Positions 17,891 to 26,385 of a stretch of DNA of 64,000 nucleotides are shown piece after piece. The notes beneath the pieces were generated by a model. The model was not told the DNA's origin. It was given only the letters and a program-made list of their open reading frames with translations, and searched no databases. The position numbers were made by a program, and so were the translations under genes. Position 1 is the stretch's first letter. Each line of letters begins with the position of its first letter. Source of the DNA: JBAZLV01 sp964586075 (GTDB lineage: Bacteria > Nitrospirota > UBA9217). Location: positions 112,072 to 176,071 of the forward strand of contig CAZPGZ010000002.1 of assembly GCA_964586075.1 (NCBI GenBank), read 5' to 3'.

Positions 17891-18439
17891 ATGGATGACC
17901 TACCTGAACCGAAACGGACAAAAGACGCTGCAGGAGACGATCCGAATGAGCGAGTTCGGGAGCTAAAACCGATTGAATACATCCGGACGGTAAACGGCTA
18001 CCTCCTGAAAGGGAATCAGAAAAGTGCATATGCCGTTATCCAGCGTGCCATGGTAATGTGTCCGGATGATCCATTCGTCATTTCATTCTATGGCAGCCTG
18101 CAGGCCAGCGTTGACAAGAAACACAGAAGCGGAGTGGACAATTGCACCAAGGCCATTTCAATGGTGCAGAAAAATGCCGGTGTGGTCGGCAAAGAACTGC
18201 TGTTCCCGGTCCTCTACCTCAACCTTGGGAAAGCCTACGTGGCTGCAGGCAAAAAAAGGAATGCGGTTGCTGCTTTCTACCAGGGACTCCATTATGATCC
18301 TCTCCATACAGCAATCAAGAAAGAACTCAGAAACCTCGGCGCAAGAAAGAAGCCGATTGTATCTTTTCTTGACCGTTCAAACCCTGTCAACAAATACCTC
18401 GGCAAGGCCCTGAATCGAAAAAAATCTCCTCAACGCTAG
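17891..18439 (+). CDS. TPR-repeat protein
   Basis: The 182-residue soluble protein has tetratricopeptide-like helices: LKGNQKSAYAVIQRAMVMCPDDPFVISFYG around residues 38-68, and LYLNLGKAYVAAGKKRNAVAAFYQGLHYDPLHTAIKKELRNLG around 108-150. There is no signal peptide or membrane helix. The charged Pro-rich N-terminus and basic C-terminus flank the repeats. Such proteins usually scaffold other proteins. The partner is not evident; the gene stands between pldA and a DedA gene, on the same strand as both. Confidence 0.7.
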   Translation: MDDLPEPKRTKDAAGDDPNERVRELKPIEYIRTVNGYLLKGNQKSAYAVIQRAMVMCPDDPFVISFYGSLQASVDKKHRSGVDNCTKAISMVQKNAGVVGKELLFPVLYLNLGKAYVAAGKKRNAVAAFYQGLHYDPLHTAIKKELRNLGARKKPIVSFLDRSNPVNKYLGKALNRKKSPQR

Positions 18440-18509
18440 CCGTCTGCATGACAGATCGTTTTCGGAAAGAAAACGTCGTAAAACTATTGCCTTCTGTTAA
18501 AATAAATAC

Positions 18510-19109
18510 ATGATACAGGCTATTGCTCACTGGATCGCTCTTCACGGCTATGGCATCATTTTTGGCGTATTTGCCGGTGGAGTTATCGGCGCTCCGGTTC
18601 CGAATGACTTGCTTCTCGGCTATCTTGGCTATTTTATTTATTCAGGTAAACTTCTCCCTCTTCCCACGGTCACCGCTGCATACTTCGGTTGCATATTCGG
18701 CGTGACGGTCAATTATCTGTTAGGCAGGGCAATGGGTTTTTATTTTGTACATAAATATGCCGGCCGGTTGCGCCTGAACTCGGAGCAGTTGACGAAAATA
18801 CACGCCTGGTTCGGCCACGCAGGAAAATGGGGGCTGCTGTTTTCCAATTTTCTTCCCGGTATACGGCACCTGGCGCCAATCGTCGCAGGGACATCGAAAA
18901 TGCCTTTTACGGAATTTGCTTTTTTTTCATTCTCAGGAACACTTATCTGGGCGGTATTGTATATTTCTCTGGGTTACTTTCTGGGCGAGGAATGGAAACG
19001 TCAAACAGCTTTCATTCACAATATTCTGGGAGGCCTTTCCAGTGCTGTTGTCACCGTTTTTGCGCTGTATCAGTTATGGAGGAGAAAAAAACGCCGCGCT
19101 GAGGTTTAA
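18510..19109 (+). CDS. DedA-family membrane protein
   Basis: DedA/VTT proteins are inner-membrane proteins linked to undecaprenyl-phosphate or phospholipid flipping and to membrane-potential homeostasis. The 199 residues show the signature GAPVPNDLLLGYLGYF at the first re-entrant helix, GRAMGFYFVHKYAGR, and the conserved FGHAGKWGLLFSNFLPGIRHLAPIVAGTSKM with the essential Arg. No ribosome-binding site is obvious before the ATG. The individual substrate cannot be told from sequence. Confidence 0.9.
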   Translation: MIQAIAHWIALHGYGIIFGVFAGGVIGAPVPNDLLLGYLGYFIYSGKLLPLPTVTAAYFGCIFGVTVNYLLGRAMGFYFVHKYAGRLRLNSEQLTKIHAWFGHAGKWGLLFSNFLPGIRHLAPIVAGTSKMPFTEFAFFSFSGTLIWAVLYISLGYFLGEEWKRQTAFIHNILGGLSSAVVTVFALYQLWRRKKRRAEV

Positions 19110-19315
19110 TCAGCGGGGCAGCAACCATTTCTCAACTGGAGGAACAGATCCTGTTTTTTCACCCGACCGACTTGCGACGGATTTTTTTGTCCCCCTATGA
19201 TTTTTCTCCTGGAACAGCGCGTATATACCCCTCTGAGCAAATCCTCATGCCAGAAACCGGAGCCGTGGAATATTCTCGCAATACTGCCTGTCCTGCCGCA
19301 TGCAATCATTTTGCC

Positions 19316-19345
19316 TTGATTTTCACCGGCATATCCGGATATAAT
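19316..19345 (+). promoter_or_regulatory. Sigma-70-type promoter upstream of xseB
   Basis: TTGATT (19316-19321) and a perfect TATAAT (19340-19345) are 18 bases apart. The predicted start near 19352 gives a leader of about 50 bases before xseB. It would drive xseB-ispA-dxs. The rest of the 295-base gap after the DedA gene shows nothing else convincing. Confidence 0.55.
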
Positions 19346-19404
19346 TAAAGCTTGCAGAACGCAGAACAACTATCAGAGGACATGCTTCGGAGAGTATAAG
19401 CCTA

Positions 19405-19635
19405 ATGGCAGAAAAAAAGTTTGAGGTTGCGCTTGCGCGCCTGGAAGAGATTGTACAGGAACTTGAGAAGGGAGACCTTCCGCTTGAACAGTCTCTGAAA
19501 TTCTTTGAGGAAGGGATCAAGCTTTCCCGCATCTGCAGCAAACGGCTCGAAGAAGCGGAGCGAAAGGTGGAAATCCTGCTGAAAGACACATCGGGAAAAC
19601 TGACGATAAAACCTTTTGAAAATGAAAACGAGTAG
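19405..19635 (+). CDS. xseB: Exodeoxyribonuclease VII small subunit
   Basis: XseB is the small regulatory subunit of exonuclease VII, which degrades single-stranded DNA with XseA. The 76 residues match the family from FEVALARLEEIVQELEKGDLPLEQSLKFFEEGIKL to the coiled C-terminal helix CSKRLEEAERKVEILLKD. xseA is not next to it, although the xseB-ispA-dxs order is common. A ggagag site lies about 10 bases before the ATG. Confidence 0.93.
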   Translation: MAEKKFEVALARLEEIVQELEKGDLPLEQSLKFFEEGIKLSRICSKRLEEAERKVEILLKDTSGKLTIKPFENENE

Positions 19636-19656
19636 AGGACGGTTCACATTTTAGCC

Positions 19657-20547
19657 ATGGACATAAAAACTTATCTTTCTCAGAGAAAAAACAGCGTAGA
19701 CAAGGCACTCGACAAGCTGATGCCGCCTTCAAAGACTTTCCCCTCTTCCGTGCACGAGGCAATGCGTTACAGCCTGTTCGCAGGCGGTAAGCGCGTGCGG
19801 CCCATCCTTGCGATCGCGGCATCCGAGGCACTGGGCGGCAAAACAGCCGGCATTCTTCCGCTTGCAGGCGCCCTGGAGCTTATTCACACTTATTCTCTGA
19901 TTCACGACGACCTTCCGGCGATGGACAATGATGATTTCCGGCGGGGAAGACCAACCTGCCACAAAGTATATGGTGAAGCCATCGCCATCCTTGCCGGCGA
20001 CGGCCTGTTAAACATGGCGTTCGAGGTTTTGACTGATCCACGGAGAACCAAGACCGTGCCTGCAAACAGGCTTTTGATTATTGCAAAAGAAATTGCAACC
20101 GCCGCAGGCGTCTTCGGCATGGTGGGAGGCCAGGTGGTGGATATGGAGTCGGAAGGCAAGGATGTCGATCTTCCGACACTCGAATATATCCATACGCACA
20201 AAACCGGGGCGCTCATTCGTGCATCAGTACGGGTTGGTGCACTCTATGCAAAAGCTGGAAAACGTCAACTTGCGGCGTTAACCCGCTACGGTGAGTTGAT
20301 CGGTCTCGCATTTCAGATCGCCGACGATATTCTGGACATCACCGGCACGCAGGAGGAAATCGGTAAAGACGTCGGGAGCGACCTTAAAAAGGACAAAAAA
20401 ACCTACCCGAGCTTTTACGGCCTTGAAGAATCACGGCGCAGGGCAGTGGAAGTGGTAGACAAAGCAATTCTCTCGCTGAGGGATTTTGACCGCAAAGCTG
20501 CCCCCTTGCGGGAACTGGCAAAATATATTATTAACCGTGTAAACTAA
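19657..20547 (+). CDS. ispA: Short-chain polyprenyl (farnesyl/geranyl) diphosphate synthase
   Basis: The enzyme elongates dimethylallyl diphosphate with isopentenyl diphosphate, probably to farnesyl diphosphate, feeding quinone and undecaprenyl lipid synthesis. The two Asp-rich motifs that hold magnesium are present, LIHDDLPAMDNDD and QIADDILD, with GGKRVRP near residue 45 and the KTGALI motif. The 296 residues match IspA. It starts 21 bases after xseB and is followed by dxs. Chain length (C15 or C20) is not certain from the residues before the first motif. Confidence 0.94.
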   Translation: MDIKTYLSQRKNSVDKALDKLMPPSKTFPSSVHEAMRYSLFAGGKRVRPILAIAASEALGGKTAGILPLAGALELIHTYSLIHDDLPAMDNDDFRRGRPTCHKVYGEAIAILAGDGLLNMAFEVLTDPRRTKTVPANRLLIIAKEIATAAGVFGMVGGQVVDMESEGKDVDLPTLEYIHTHKTGALIRASVRVGALYAKAGKRQLAALTRYGELIGLAFQIADDILDITGTQEEIGKDVGSDLKKDKKTYPSFYGLEESRRRAVEVVDKAILSLRDFDRKAAPLRELAKYIINRVN

Positions 20548-20655
20548 TCTTCTTTATCGAGCTGCAGCTGCTGCCGGCATTGTTTCGGGATTGACAACAT
20601 CGGCCTGCGCAGGAGTCTAATTATTCGGCGGCCGGAAACTGTTCACGAGGTATTC

Positions 20656-22584
20656 ATGTTACTGGATTCAATCAAAGACGCAAAAGATTTGAGATCTCTT
20701 CCCCAGAAAGACCTTCCGGAACTTGCAAAGGAGGTCAGGCAGGAAATCATCGATGTCATATCAAAGACCGGCGGCCATCTGGCATCCAGTCTCGGTGTGG
20801 TCGATTTGACGATCGCCCTGCACTACGCTTTTAACACACCGAAAGACCGCATTGTCTGGGACGTCGGGCACCAGGCATACGCCCACAAGATTCTTACCGG
20901 CAGGCGGGCCCAGTTCCGTACGATAAGGCAACATGACGGGTTGAGCGGGTTTCCCAAGCGCGCAGAAAGCCCGTGTGATCATTTCGGCGTAGGCCATTCA
21001 AGCACATCCATTTCTGCGGCGCTCGGCATGGCTGTCTCGCGCGACATCAAAGGGGAAGATTACCATGTAATCGCCGTCATCGGCGACGGGTCCATCTCTG
21101 CCGGCCTCGCTTTTGAAGGACTTAACCAGGCCGGAGATCTGCAGAGAAAAATGATTGTCGTTCTGAATGACAACGAAATGTCGATCAATCACAACGTCGG
21201 TGCTCTGTCCTCGTATCTCAGCAGGCTCATGTCCGGTCAGTTTTACACGAAGCTTCGCGTCGAAACAAAAAATTTTCTTCAGGGAATCCCTCGAGTCGGT
21301 GAATCCATGTTCAATTTCGCAAAAAAAGCCGAGGAATCCCTCAAAGGCCTGCTCGTACCCGGCATCCTTTTCGAAGAGCTCGGTTTTCAGTATATCGGCC
21401 CGATTGACGGACACAATATCGACAATCTGCTTGAGATGTTTAAAAATGCCAAAAATATTGAATGGCCTGTCCTCGTGCATGTAATTACAAAGAAAGGAAA
21501 AGGATGCGACTTCGCAGAGTGCGAGCCGTCACAGTACCATGGTACACCGCCTTTCGATCCGGAGACGGGCGAACTTGTGGCAAAAAAACCGGCACAGCCG
21601 GTTCTCAGCTATACTGCTGTTTTCGGGAAAACCATGCTCCGGCTGGCCGAAGAGAACAATAATATCGTCGCTATCTCTGCAGCAATGTCGGACGGCACCG
21701 GGCTTGACAAATTCGCAGAGAAATATCCAAACCGCTTTTTCGATGTCGGCCTGGCCGAATCCCACGGCGTGACGTTCGCGTGCGGAATTGCGGCGGAGGG
21801 ATTGCACCCCGTGGCGGCCATCTATTCAACGTTTACCCAGCGCGCTTATGACCAGGTCGTGCATGATCTTTGTCTGCAAAATCTTCCGGTAACGCTTGCT
21901 CTCGACCGTGCAGGGCTTGTGGGAGAAGACGGCCCGACACACCACGGCGTGTTCGACATCGCCTACCTGCGTCATGTTCCCAACATGATCCTGATGTCTC
22001 CTAAGGACGAAAACGAACTCCAGCATATGATCAAAACCGCAACTGAATGGCCGGGCCCGTCTGCGGTCCGTTATCCCCGCGGCGCCGGGTTCGGCGTACC
22101 CATGGACCAGGACCTGAAAATCATGGAAATCGGCAAATCGGAAGTCCTTCTGGACGGCACGGATGCCGCAATCATCGCAATCGGCAATATGGTACTTCCC
22201 GCGCTTGATGCTGCGAAACGGCTTGCAGCAGAAGGAATTTCCGTTGCTGTAGTTAATGCGCGGTTCGCGAAACCGCTTGACGAAGAGATGATCCTCCGGA
22301 TGGCCCGAAAAACCGGCCGCATCGTAACCGTTGAAGAACACGCACTTTTCGGTGGTTTCGGGAGCGCCGTACTGGAATGTCTCGATGCACTGAAGTTAAC
22401 CGGAATAAAAACACTGCGGATAGGACTTCCGGACAGTTATATCGAGCACGGCCCTCAGAAGGTTCTGAGACAAAAATACGGCCTTGATTCGGATGGAATT
22501 TATGCTTCCCTGAAAGGCTTCCTGGAAACATCCCGCCTGAAAGCAGTGGCACCGATGGCAAACCGAAAGCAACGGGATGTATAG
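20656..22584 (+). CDS. dxs: 1-deoxy-D-xylulose-5-phosphate synthase
   Basis: This thiamine-diphosphate enzyme joins pyruvate and glyceraldehyde 3-phosphate, the entry step of the MEP isoprenoid pathway. The 642 residues include VDLTIALHYAFNTPKDRIVWDVGHQAYAHK, the TPP motif GDGSISAGLAFEGLN...LNDN, the catalytic Glu in VGLAESHGVTFACG, DRAGLVGEDGPTHHG and a C-terminal transketolase domain ending in the VEEHALFGGFGSA segment. It lies 108 bases after ispA on the same strand, which supplies the prenyl precursors for that enzyme. Confidence 0.97.
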   Translation: MLLDSIKDAKDLRSLPQKDLPELAKEVRQEIIDVISKTGGHLASSLGVVDLTIALHYAFNTPKDRIVWDVGHQAYAHKILTGRRAQFRTIRQHDGLSGFPKRAESPCDHFGVGHSSTSISAALGMAVSRDIKGEDYHVIAVIGDGSISAGLAFEGLNQAGDLQRKMIVVLNDNEMSINHNVGALSSYLSRLMSGQFYTKLRVETKNFLQGIPRVGESMFNFAKKAEESLKGLLVPGILFEELGFQYIGPIDGHNIDNLLEMFKNAKNIEWPVLVHVITKKGKGCDFAECEPSQYHGTPPFDPETGELVAKKPAQPVLSYTAVFGKTMLRLAEENNNIVAISAAMSDGTGLDKFAEKYPNRFFDVGLAESHGVTFACGIAAEGLHPVAAIYSTFTQRAYDQVVHDLCLQNLPVTLALDRAGLVGEDGPTHHGVFDIAYLRHVPNMILMSPKDENELQHMIKTATEWPGPSAVRYPRGAGFGVPMDQDLKIMEIGKSEVLLDGTDAAIIAIGNMVLPALDAAKRLAAEGISVAVVNARFAKPLDEEMILRMARKTGRIVTVEEHALFGGFGSAVLECLDALKLTGIKTLRIGLPDSYIEHGPQKVLRQKYGLDSDGIYASLKGFLETSRLKAVAPMANRKQRDV

Positions 22585-22650
22585 TCGGCGTTTGCGCGGC
22601 CCGTTATGATTTTCATGGCCGTTCGGCATCATACCGGGCGGCTTCATTAG

Positions 22651-22989
22651 CTACGGTTTTGCATATCCGTATTTACCGGTCCGGATTTCTGCAACCGTCC
22701 CGTTTTTCAGAACAATAATCCGCATGAGTTGATTCGGCCCGAGGTTATACGTCCATTCTTCCACCGCAATATAAATTGTTTTTTTCGTGTCCGAATCGAC
22801 TCTCTGACTTACTTCCTCCTGATGGGAATCCCGGAAATCCGGCGGCCCGCATTTTGCGAAAACATCAGGGCTTTTGTCGCCATCGGAAATAATTCCGCCG
22901 GGGCAGCTGAAAGAATCGGCAAAAACCGTACTGCACAAGAGAATTGTTAATACCAAGACAAAGAAGCACAAGACATGATTTTTCTTCAT
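22651..22989 (-). CDS. Small secreted protein, DUF2845-like
   Basis: A 112-residue exported protein of unknown function. A signal peptide spans about residues 1-24 (KKNHVLCFFVLVLTILLCSTVFA, cut before DSFSC). The mature part shows the DUF2845 pattern: a Cys in SFSCPGGIISDGD, SPDVFAKCGPPDFRD, and EEWTYNLGPNQLMRIIVLKNGTVAEIRTGKYG. The two conserved Cys could form a disulfide. It is convergent with dxs and interrupts the dxs-tlyA series found in related genomes. Confidence 0.7.
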   Translation of the reverse strand: MKKNHVLCFFVLVLTILLCSTVFADSFSCPGGIISDGDKSPDVFAKCGPPDFRDSHQEEVSQRVDSDTKKTIYIAVEEWTYNLGPNQLMRIIVLKNGTVAEIRTGKYGYAKP

Positions 22990-23158
22990 ATTCCGGACCT
23001 CCCGCTCTCGCTGTCAGATTAGACATCAGCATGTGTGAATAGTTTAGGCCGCAACAACTAATACGTCAACAAAAAGCTTATCATAATGTCCGTTGACACA
23101 CCATCATGCTTCTGCTACGCTCACCCATACGCCAGTATGTCACGGGGCTTACTTTCTC

Positions 23159-23938
23159 ATGACCAAACCAGTGGATAAAAAAACCGATAAAGTCCGCCTT
23201 GACCGCATGCTTGTGGAACGCGGCATTGCGGAAAGCCGGGAAAAAGCGCAGGCTATTATTTTCGCAGGTTTGGTTCTTGTAGACGGCCGGAAACTGGACA
23301 AAGCCGGTACGCTGGTATCGAAAACCGCTGATCTCCGTCTTCTGGGAAAAGGGCTGCCCTACGTAAGCCGCGGAGGGTTAAAGCTCGAGGCCGCCCTGAA
23401 TGAATTTAGCGTAGTTGTCGAAGGTAAAGCGGCTCTTGATGTGGGAGCTTCAACCGGCGGCTTTACTGATTGCCTGCTCCAGCACGGGGCGCGAGAAGTC
23501 TATGCTGTTGATGTGGGCTATGGCCAGCTGGCATGGAAACTGCGGCAGGATCCTCGGGTAATCGTAATCGAACGAACCAACATCTGTTTCATGGACCCGA
23601 CGCGCATACCCGAACCCGTTGATATGGCAGTTATTGATGTTTCGTTCACTTCTCTTGAAAAGACGCTTCCGCCTGTTTTAAATTTTTTAAAACCGGGAGC
23701 AAAGATCATCGCTCTCATAAAACCCCAGTTTGAAGTGGGAAAAGGCAGGGTTGGAAAGGGCGGTATCGTGCACGATGCGGCTGCGAGAGCCGAGGTGGTG
23801 GACAGAATCATAAATTTCGCAGGTAATTGCGGTCTCCAGATACACGGTGTTATTCAGTCGCCGATCACCGGCCAGGACGGCAATGTTGAATATCTTCTGT
23901 ATGCGACAAAACCGCAGCGTGAAAATCCCGGCGATTAA
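23159..23938 (+). CDS. tlyA: TlyA-family rRNA methyltransferase / hemolysin-like
   Basis: Characterized TlyA proteins methylate the 2'-O of cytidines in 16S and 23S rRNA. An S4 RNA-binding domain comes first (RLDRMLVERGIAESREKAQAIIFAGLVLVDG). An FtsJ-like SAM-binding domain follows, with ALDVGASTGGFTDCLLQHGA and VAIDVSFTSLEK-type residues (VDMAVIDVSFTSLEKTLP) and LIKPQFEVGKGRVGKGGIV. The ATG at 23159 (259 residues) begins just before the S4 domain; a TTG at 23093 would add 22 unlikely residues. The gene lies downstream of dxs, as in many proteobacteria. Confidence 0.92.
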   Translation: MTKPVDKKTDKVRLDRMLVERGIAESREKAQAIIFAGLVLVDGRKLDKAGTLVSKTADLRLLGKGLPYVSRGGLKLEAALNEFSVVVEGKAALDVGASTGGFTDCLLQHGAREVYAVDVGYGQLAWKLRQDPRVIVIERTNICFMDPTRIPEPVDMAVIDVSFTSLEKTLPPVLNFLKPGAKIIALIKPQFEVGKGRVGKGGIVHDAAARAEVVDRIINFAGNCGLQIHGVIQSPITGQDGNVEYLLYATKPQRENPGD

Positions 23939-24028
23939 CCGTTAGAGAACGCGGCACCTCGTTATCGATGCCAAACGAAATAGTATGCCGTCTCGGGGAA
24001 AAATGCTGGATGGAATGCGGTGTGCAAA

Positions 24029-24613
24029 CTATTTTTTTTTCACCATGGTTATTCTGGCTATGCTGCGGGCTATGGCTTCTTCCAGTTCTTCAAATTTCTG
24101 TTCAGATGCTTTTATGTTTTTTACCTCCGCTTCCGGATCCACGGCTTCATACATTTCGGCATAATGCTGCAGTTGGCCTGTAACAGCATCAAGATCGCGC
24201 ATCGCAGTTGCAATCGCGGGTGATTGAGGCATGCCTGCCATTTCAAGCCCTTTTTTAAAATATTCTATCAGCGCCATATCATCGGCCGCGTGCTCCAGCA
24301 GCCCCTGGGCAGTGTCGGAATAGACCTGATCGGGAAAAGAAAATGGCTCATCCTGCGGCTTCCAGCGTGCAACAAAATTCCAGAGAGATATGAGATTGTT
24401 GTGAACCTTCTCGCTGTTTTCCGCCGATATATTGTCTTCGGTGTCCACATCGTACACCAGAGGCAGGTACTGCGAGGAATTCACGCGTTTTGCCGCAGCC
24501 ATGCAGCCGTAAAATAACCCGTAAATTTCGTGAAGCGTCCTGTATGAATTGACCAGCGTCAGCGCTTCGCGTAATTCATCATCATCGTAGTATGTTGTGG
24601 AAGAATTCGGCAT
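24029..24613 (-). CDS. Hypothetical protein, mostly helical
   Basis: I do not recognise this 194-residue protein. It is soluble, acidic in the N-terminal half (TYYDDDELREALTLVNSYRTLHEIYGLFYGCM), lacks a signal peptide and membrane helix, and ends in a charged helix with a basic KKK tail. It lies 68 bases downstream of the third REC-PilZ gene on the same strand, so it may belong to the same transcript. A gagg sequence about 10 bases before the ATG could be its ribosome-binding site. Codon use looks like the neighbours, so I take it as real. Confidence 0.65.
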   Translation of the reverse strand: MPNSSTTYYDDDELREALTLVNSYRTLHEIYGLFYGCMAAAKRVNSSQYLPLVYDVDTEDNISAENSEKVHNNLISLWNFVARWKPQDEPFSFPDQVYSDTAQGLLEHAADDMALIEYFKKGLEMAGMPQSPAIATAMRDLDAVTGQLQHYAEMYEAVDPEAEVKNIKASEQKFEELEEAIARSIARITMVKKK

Positions 24614-24681
24614 CCGGGTATTTCCTCATTTCTGCAAGAGGATTGCTTTAACATAACATCAGCGTTTCTGGCAACTGTCTA

Positions 24682-25443
24682 TCAGGCACTGACAGGTGCG
24701 ATCCCCCGCGTAACTTCGTCTCGGATAAACTGCCGGATATATCCCTGGTCTTCCGGGGCAATTTTTACAAACTCAAGCCCCATTCCCACTCTCGGAGAGG
24801 GGCCGCCCGGAGCCTGATAACTGTATACAACCACTGCCTCTACCGGAATAATAACGTGATTCAGATCAATGTGAAGAGAGAGTGTTGCGTTTACGGGGGG
24901 TTGTTTCATGGCATGTAAAAACACCCCGCGTTCCGACAAATCAAGGATGCATGCAGCCTCAAACGTTTCGGGCAGCGATTGGCCTATTTTTACCGGTTGG
25001 AGCGTCCGAATGCGGATATCCTTCCGTGGTTTTACTTCGGTTGCCTTCTGGACGGTCCGGTACAGTTGCTCAGCGGGAACCGGCTGCACAAGGCAATCAG
25101 CCGCCCCGGCTTGCATGCAACAGTGCATCATGGCCGGATCGTTTTTTCTCGACAGTCCGAGAAGAGGAATGGTTTCAGTAGTCGCACTCGTCTTAAAGCG
25201 CTGCACGATCTCAGGGCCATCCATATCCTTAAAAGACAACGACACGATGAGAAGAGAGATTTTCATGCCCACCGTCATGTCGAGTGCCTCGTCGATGGTT
25301 CTTGCCGTGCAGGGCTCATAATTGAACCGTTTCAGCAGGGTGGTCATGTAAAAGCTGCTGTTAAGGTCGCCATCCACAACAAGGATGGTAGGTTTTCCGA
25401 ACGTGTGCCGGTATAAAGGCTTGGCAGAATCATAGTTTGCCAT
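24682..25443 (-). CDS. Degenerate receiver plus PilZ domain protein (paralogue 3 of 3)
   Basis: The 253-residue protein has an N-terminal receiver-like domain (about 13-130) and a C-terminal PilZ domain (about 140-245). In the receiver, the acceptor position in LLIVSLSFKDMDG is Ser instead of Asp, and the usual Lys in KPF is Gln (VQPVPAE), so phosphorylation is unlikely. The PilZ domain keeps both c-di-GMP motifs: RKDIR (RxxxR) and DLSERG (DxSxxG). It is the last of three tandem paralogues, 97 bases downstream of the middle copy. A gagggcg site lies before the ATG. A role as a c-di-GMP effector is inferred; the target is unknown. Confidence 0.85.
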   Translation of the reverse strand: MANYDSAKPLYRHTFGKPTILVVDGDLNSSFYMTTLLKRFNYEPCTARTIDEALDMTVGMKISLLIVSLSFKDMDGPEIVQRFKTSATTETIPLLGLSRKNDPAMMHCCMQAGAADCLVQPVPAEQLYRTVQKATEVKPRKDIRIRTLQPVKIGQSLPETFEAACILDLSERGVFLHAMKQPPVNATLSLHIDLNHVIIPVEAVVVYSYQAPGGPSPRVGMGLEFVKIAPEDQGYIRQFIRDEVTRGIAPVSA

Positions 25444-25540
25444 GCTTATCGCCCTCGTATGAACAGATTTTTACAACTGATTCGCCGAACAGGATTTTTA
25501 AAAATCATGCGTACCAGCAACAATACAGACAACCATTTCG

Positions 25541-26305
25541 CTATTTTTCGTCCTCTGCCTTATCTCGTGCAACTTCTTCGCTGATAAAATTCCGGAGATA
25601 TTCCCGGTCTTTTGATTCAATCTGGGTGAACTTAAGGCCGATCCCCGGTTCTTTATACGGCTCATCGCCCGCTTTACAGCTGTAGAGCACTTCTCCCTCG
25701 GTATTAATAATTCTGCCGTTTAAGTCAAGTTGAAGCGGAAGCTTCGTTTTTGCAGACGCGGGATTTGCCGTTCGAAGGAACATGCCGCGCTCTGACAGAT
25801 CCAGCGTATATGCGCCATACAGGCTGTCATGCTTTATGTCATTCACTTTTACCGGTTGGTTCGTCTGAATACGCATGCAAGAACGCGGGTTTTTTTCTAT
25901 AGCAACCTGGACAACCCGGTACAATGCTTCGGCGGAAATCGGATAGAAGAGACAGCCGACTGCTCCCATATCCAAGCACCGCGTTCTTACTGCTCGATCC
26001 TGTTGCTTGCTCAATGCAATTAAGGGAACAGCGGCAGTCTGTAGGGATTCCCTAAACCGCCGCATGAGATCATAGCCGTCAATTTCTAAACAGTCCAGGG
26101 AAATAAGAATAAGGAGAGGAACCGCGGTTGCCGCGATTTCAAGGGCCTCTTTTGCAGTGGTAGCACAGAATGTCGGATAATTAAAACGACGAAGCAGTGC
26201 GGATAAGTGGGAAATATTCTCGGCATCGCTGTCTATCACAAGCAAGAAACGGCTTTTTCGATCAAGATTGCCCGGAGTTTTTTTCTGTGATTTATTGTCA
26301 GCCAA
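25541..26305 (-). CDS. Degenerate receiver plus PilZ domain protein (paralogue 2 of 3)
   Basis: This 254-residue protein has the same layout as its neighbours. The receiver begins LLVIDSDAENISHL, keeping acidic residues, but the acceptor region LILISLDCLEIDG has Ser at the phospho-Asp site, and the Lys position is Tyr (FYPISAE). The PilZ part keeps RSCMR and DLSERG, followed by MFLRTANPAS and GIGLKFTQI. The start is TTG at 26305, with aaggga seven to eight bases upstream, and gives a length equal to the other copies. It lies between the other two genes with gaps of about 80 and 97 bases, so one transcript is likely. Confidence 0.85.
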   Translation of the reverse strand: MADNKSQKKTPGNLDRKSRFLLVIDSDAENISHLSALLRRFNYPTFCATTAKEALEIAATAVPLLILISLDCLEIDGYDLMRRFRESLQTAAVPLIALSKQQDRAVRTRCLDMGAVGCLFYPISAEALYRVVQVAIEKNPRSCMRIQTNQPVKVNDIKHDSLYGAYTLDLSERGMFLRTANPASAKTKLPLQLDLNGRIINTEGEVLYSCKAGDEPYKEPGIGLKFTQIESKDREYLRNFISEEVARDKAEDEK

Positions 26306-26385
26306 GATGGACTCCCTTGTGAAGCATGTTTCGTTGCAGCAATCCGGAGTTTATGCAATCGTATCCGGCGGATTATGTAGTATTC

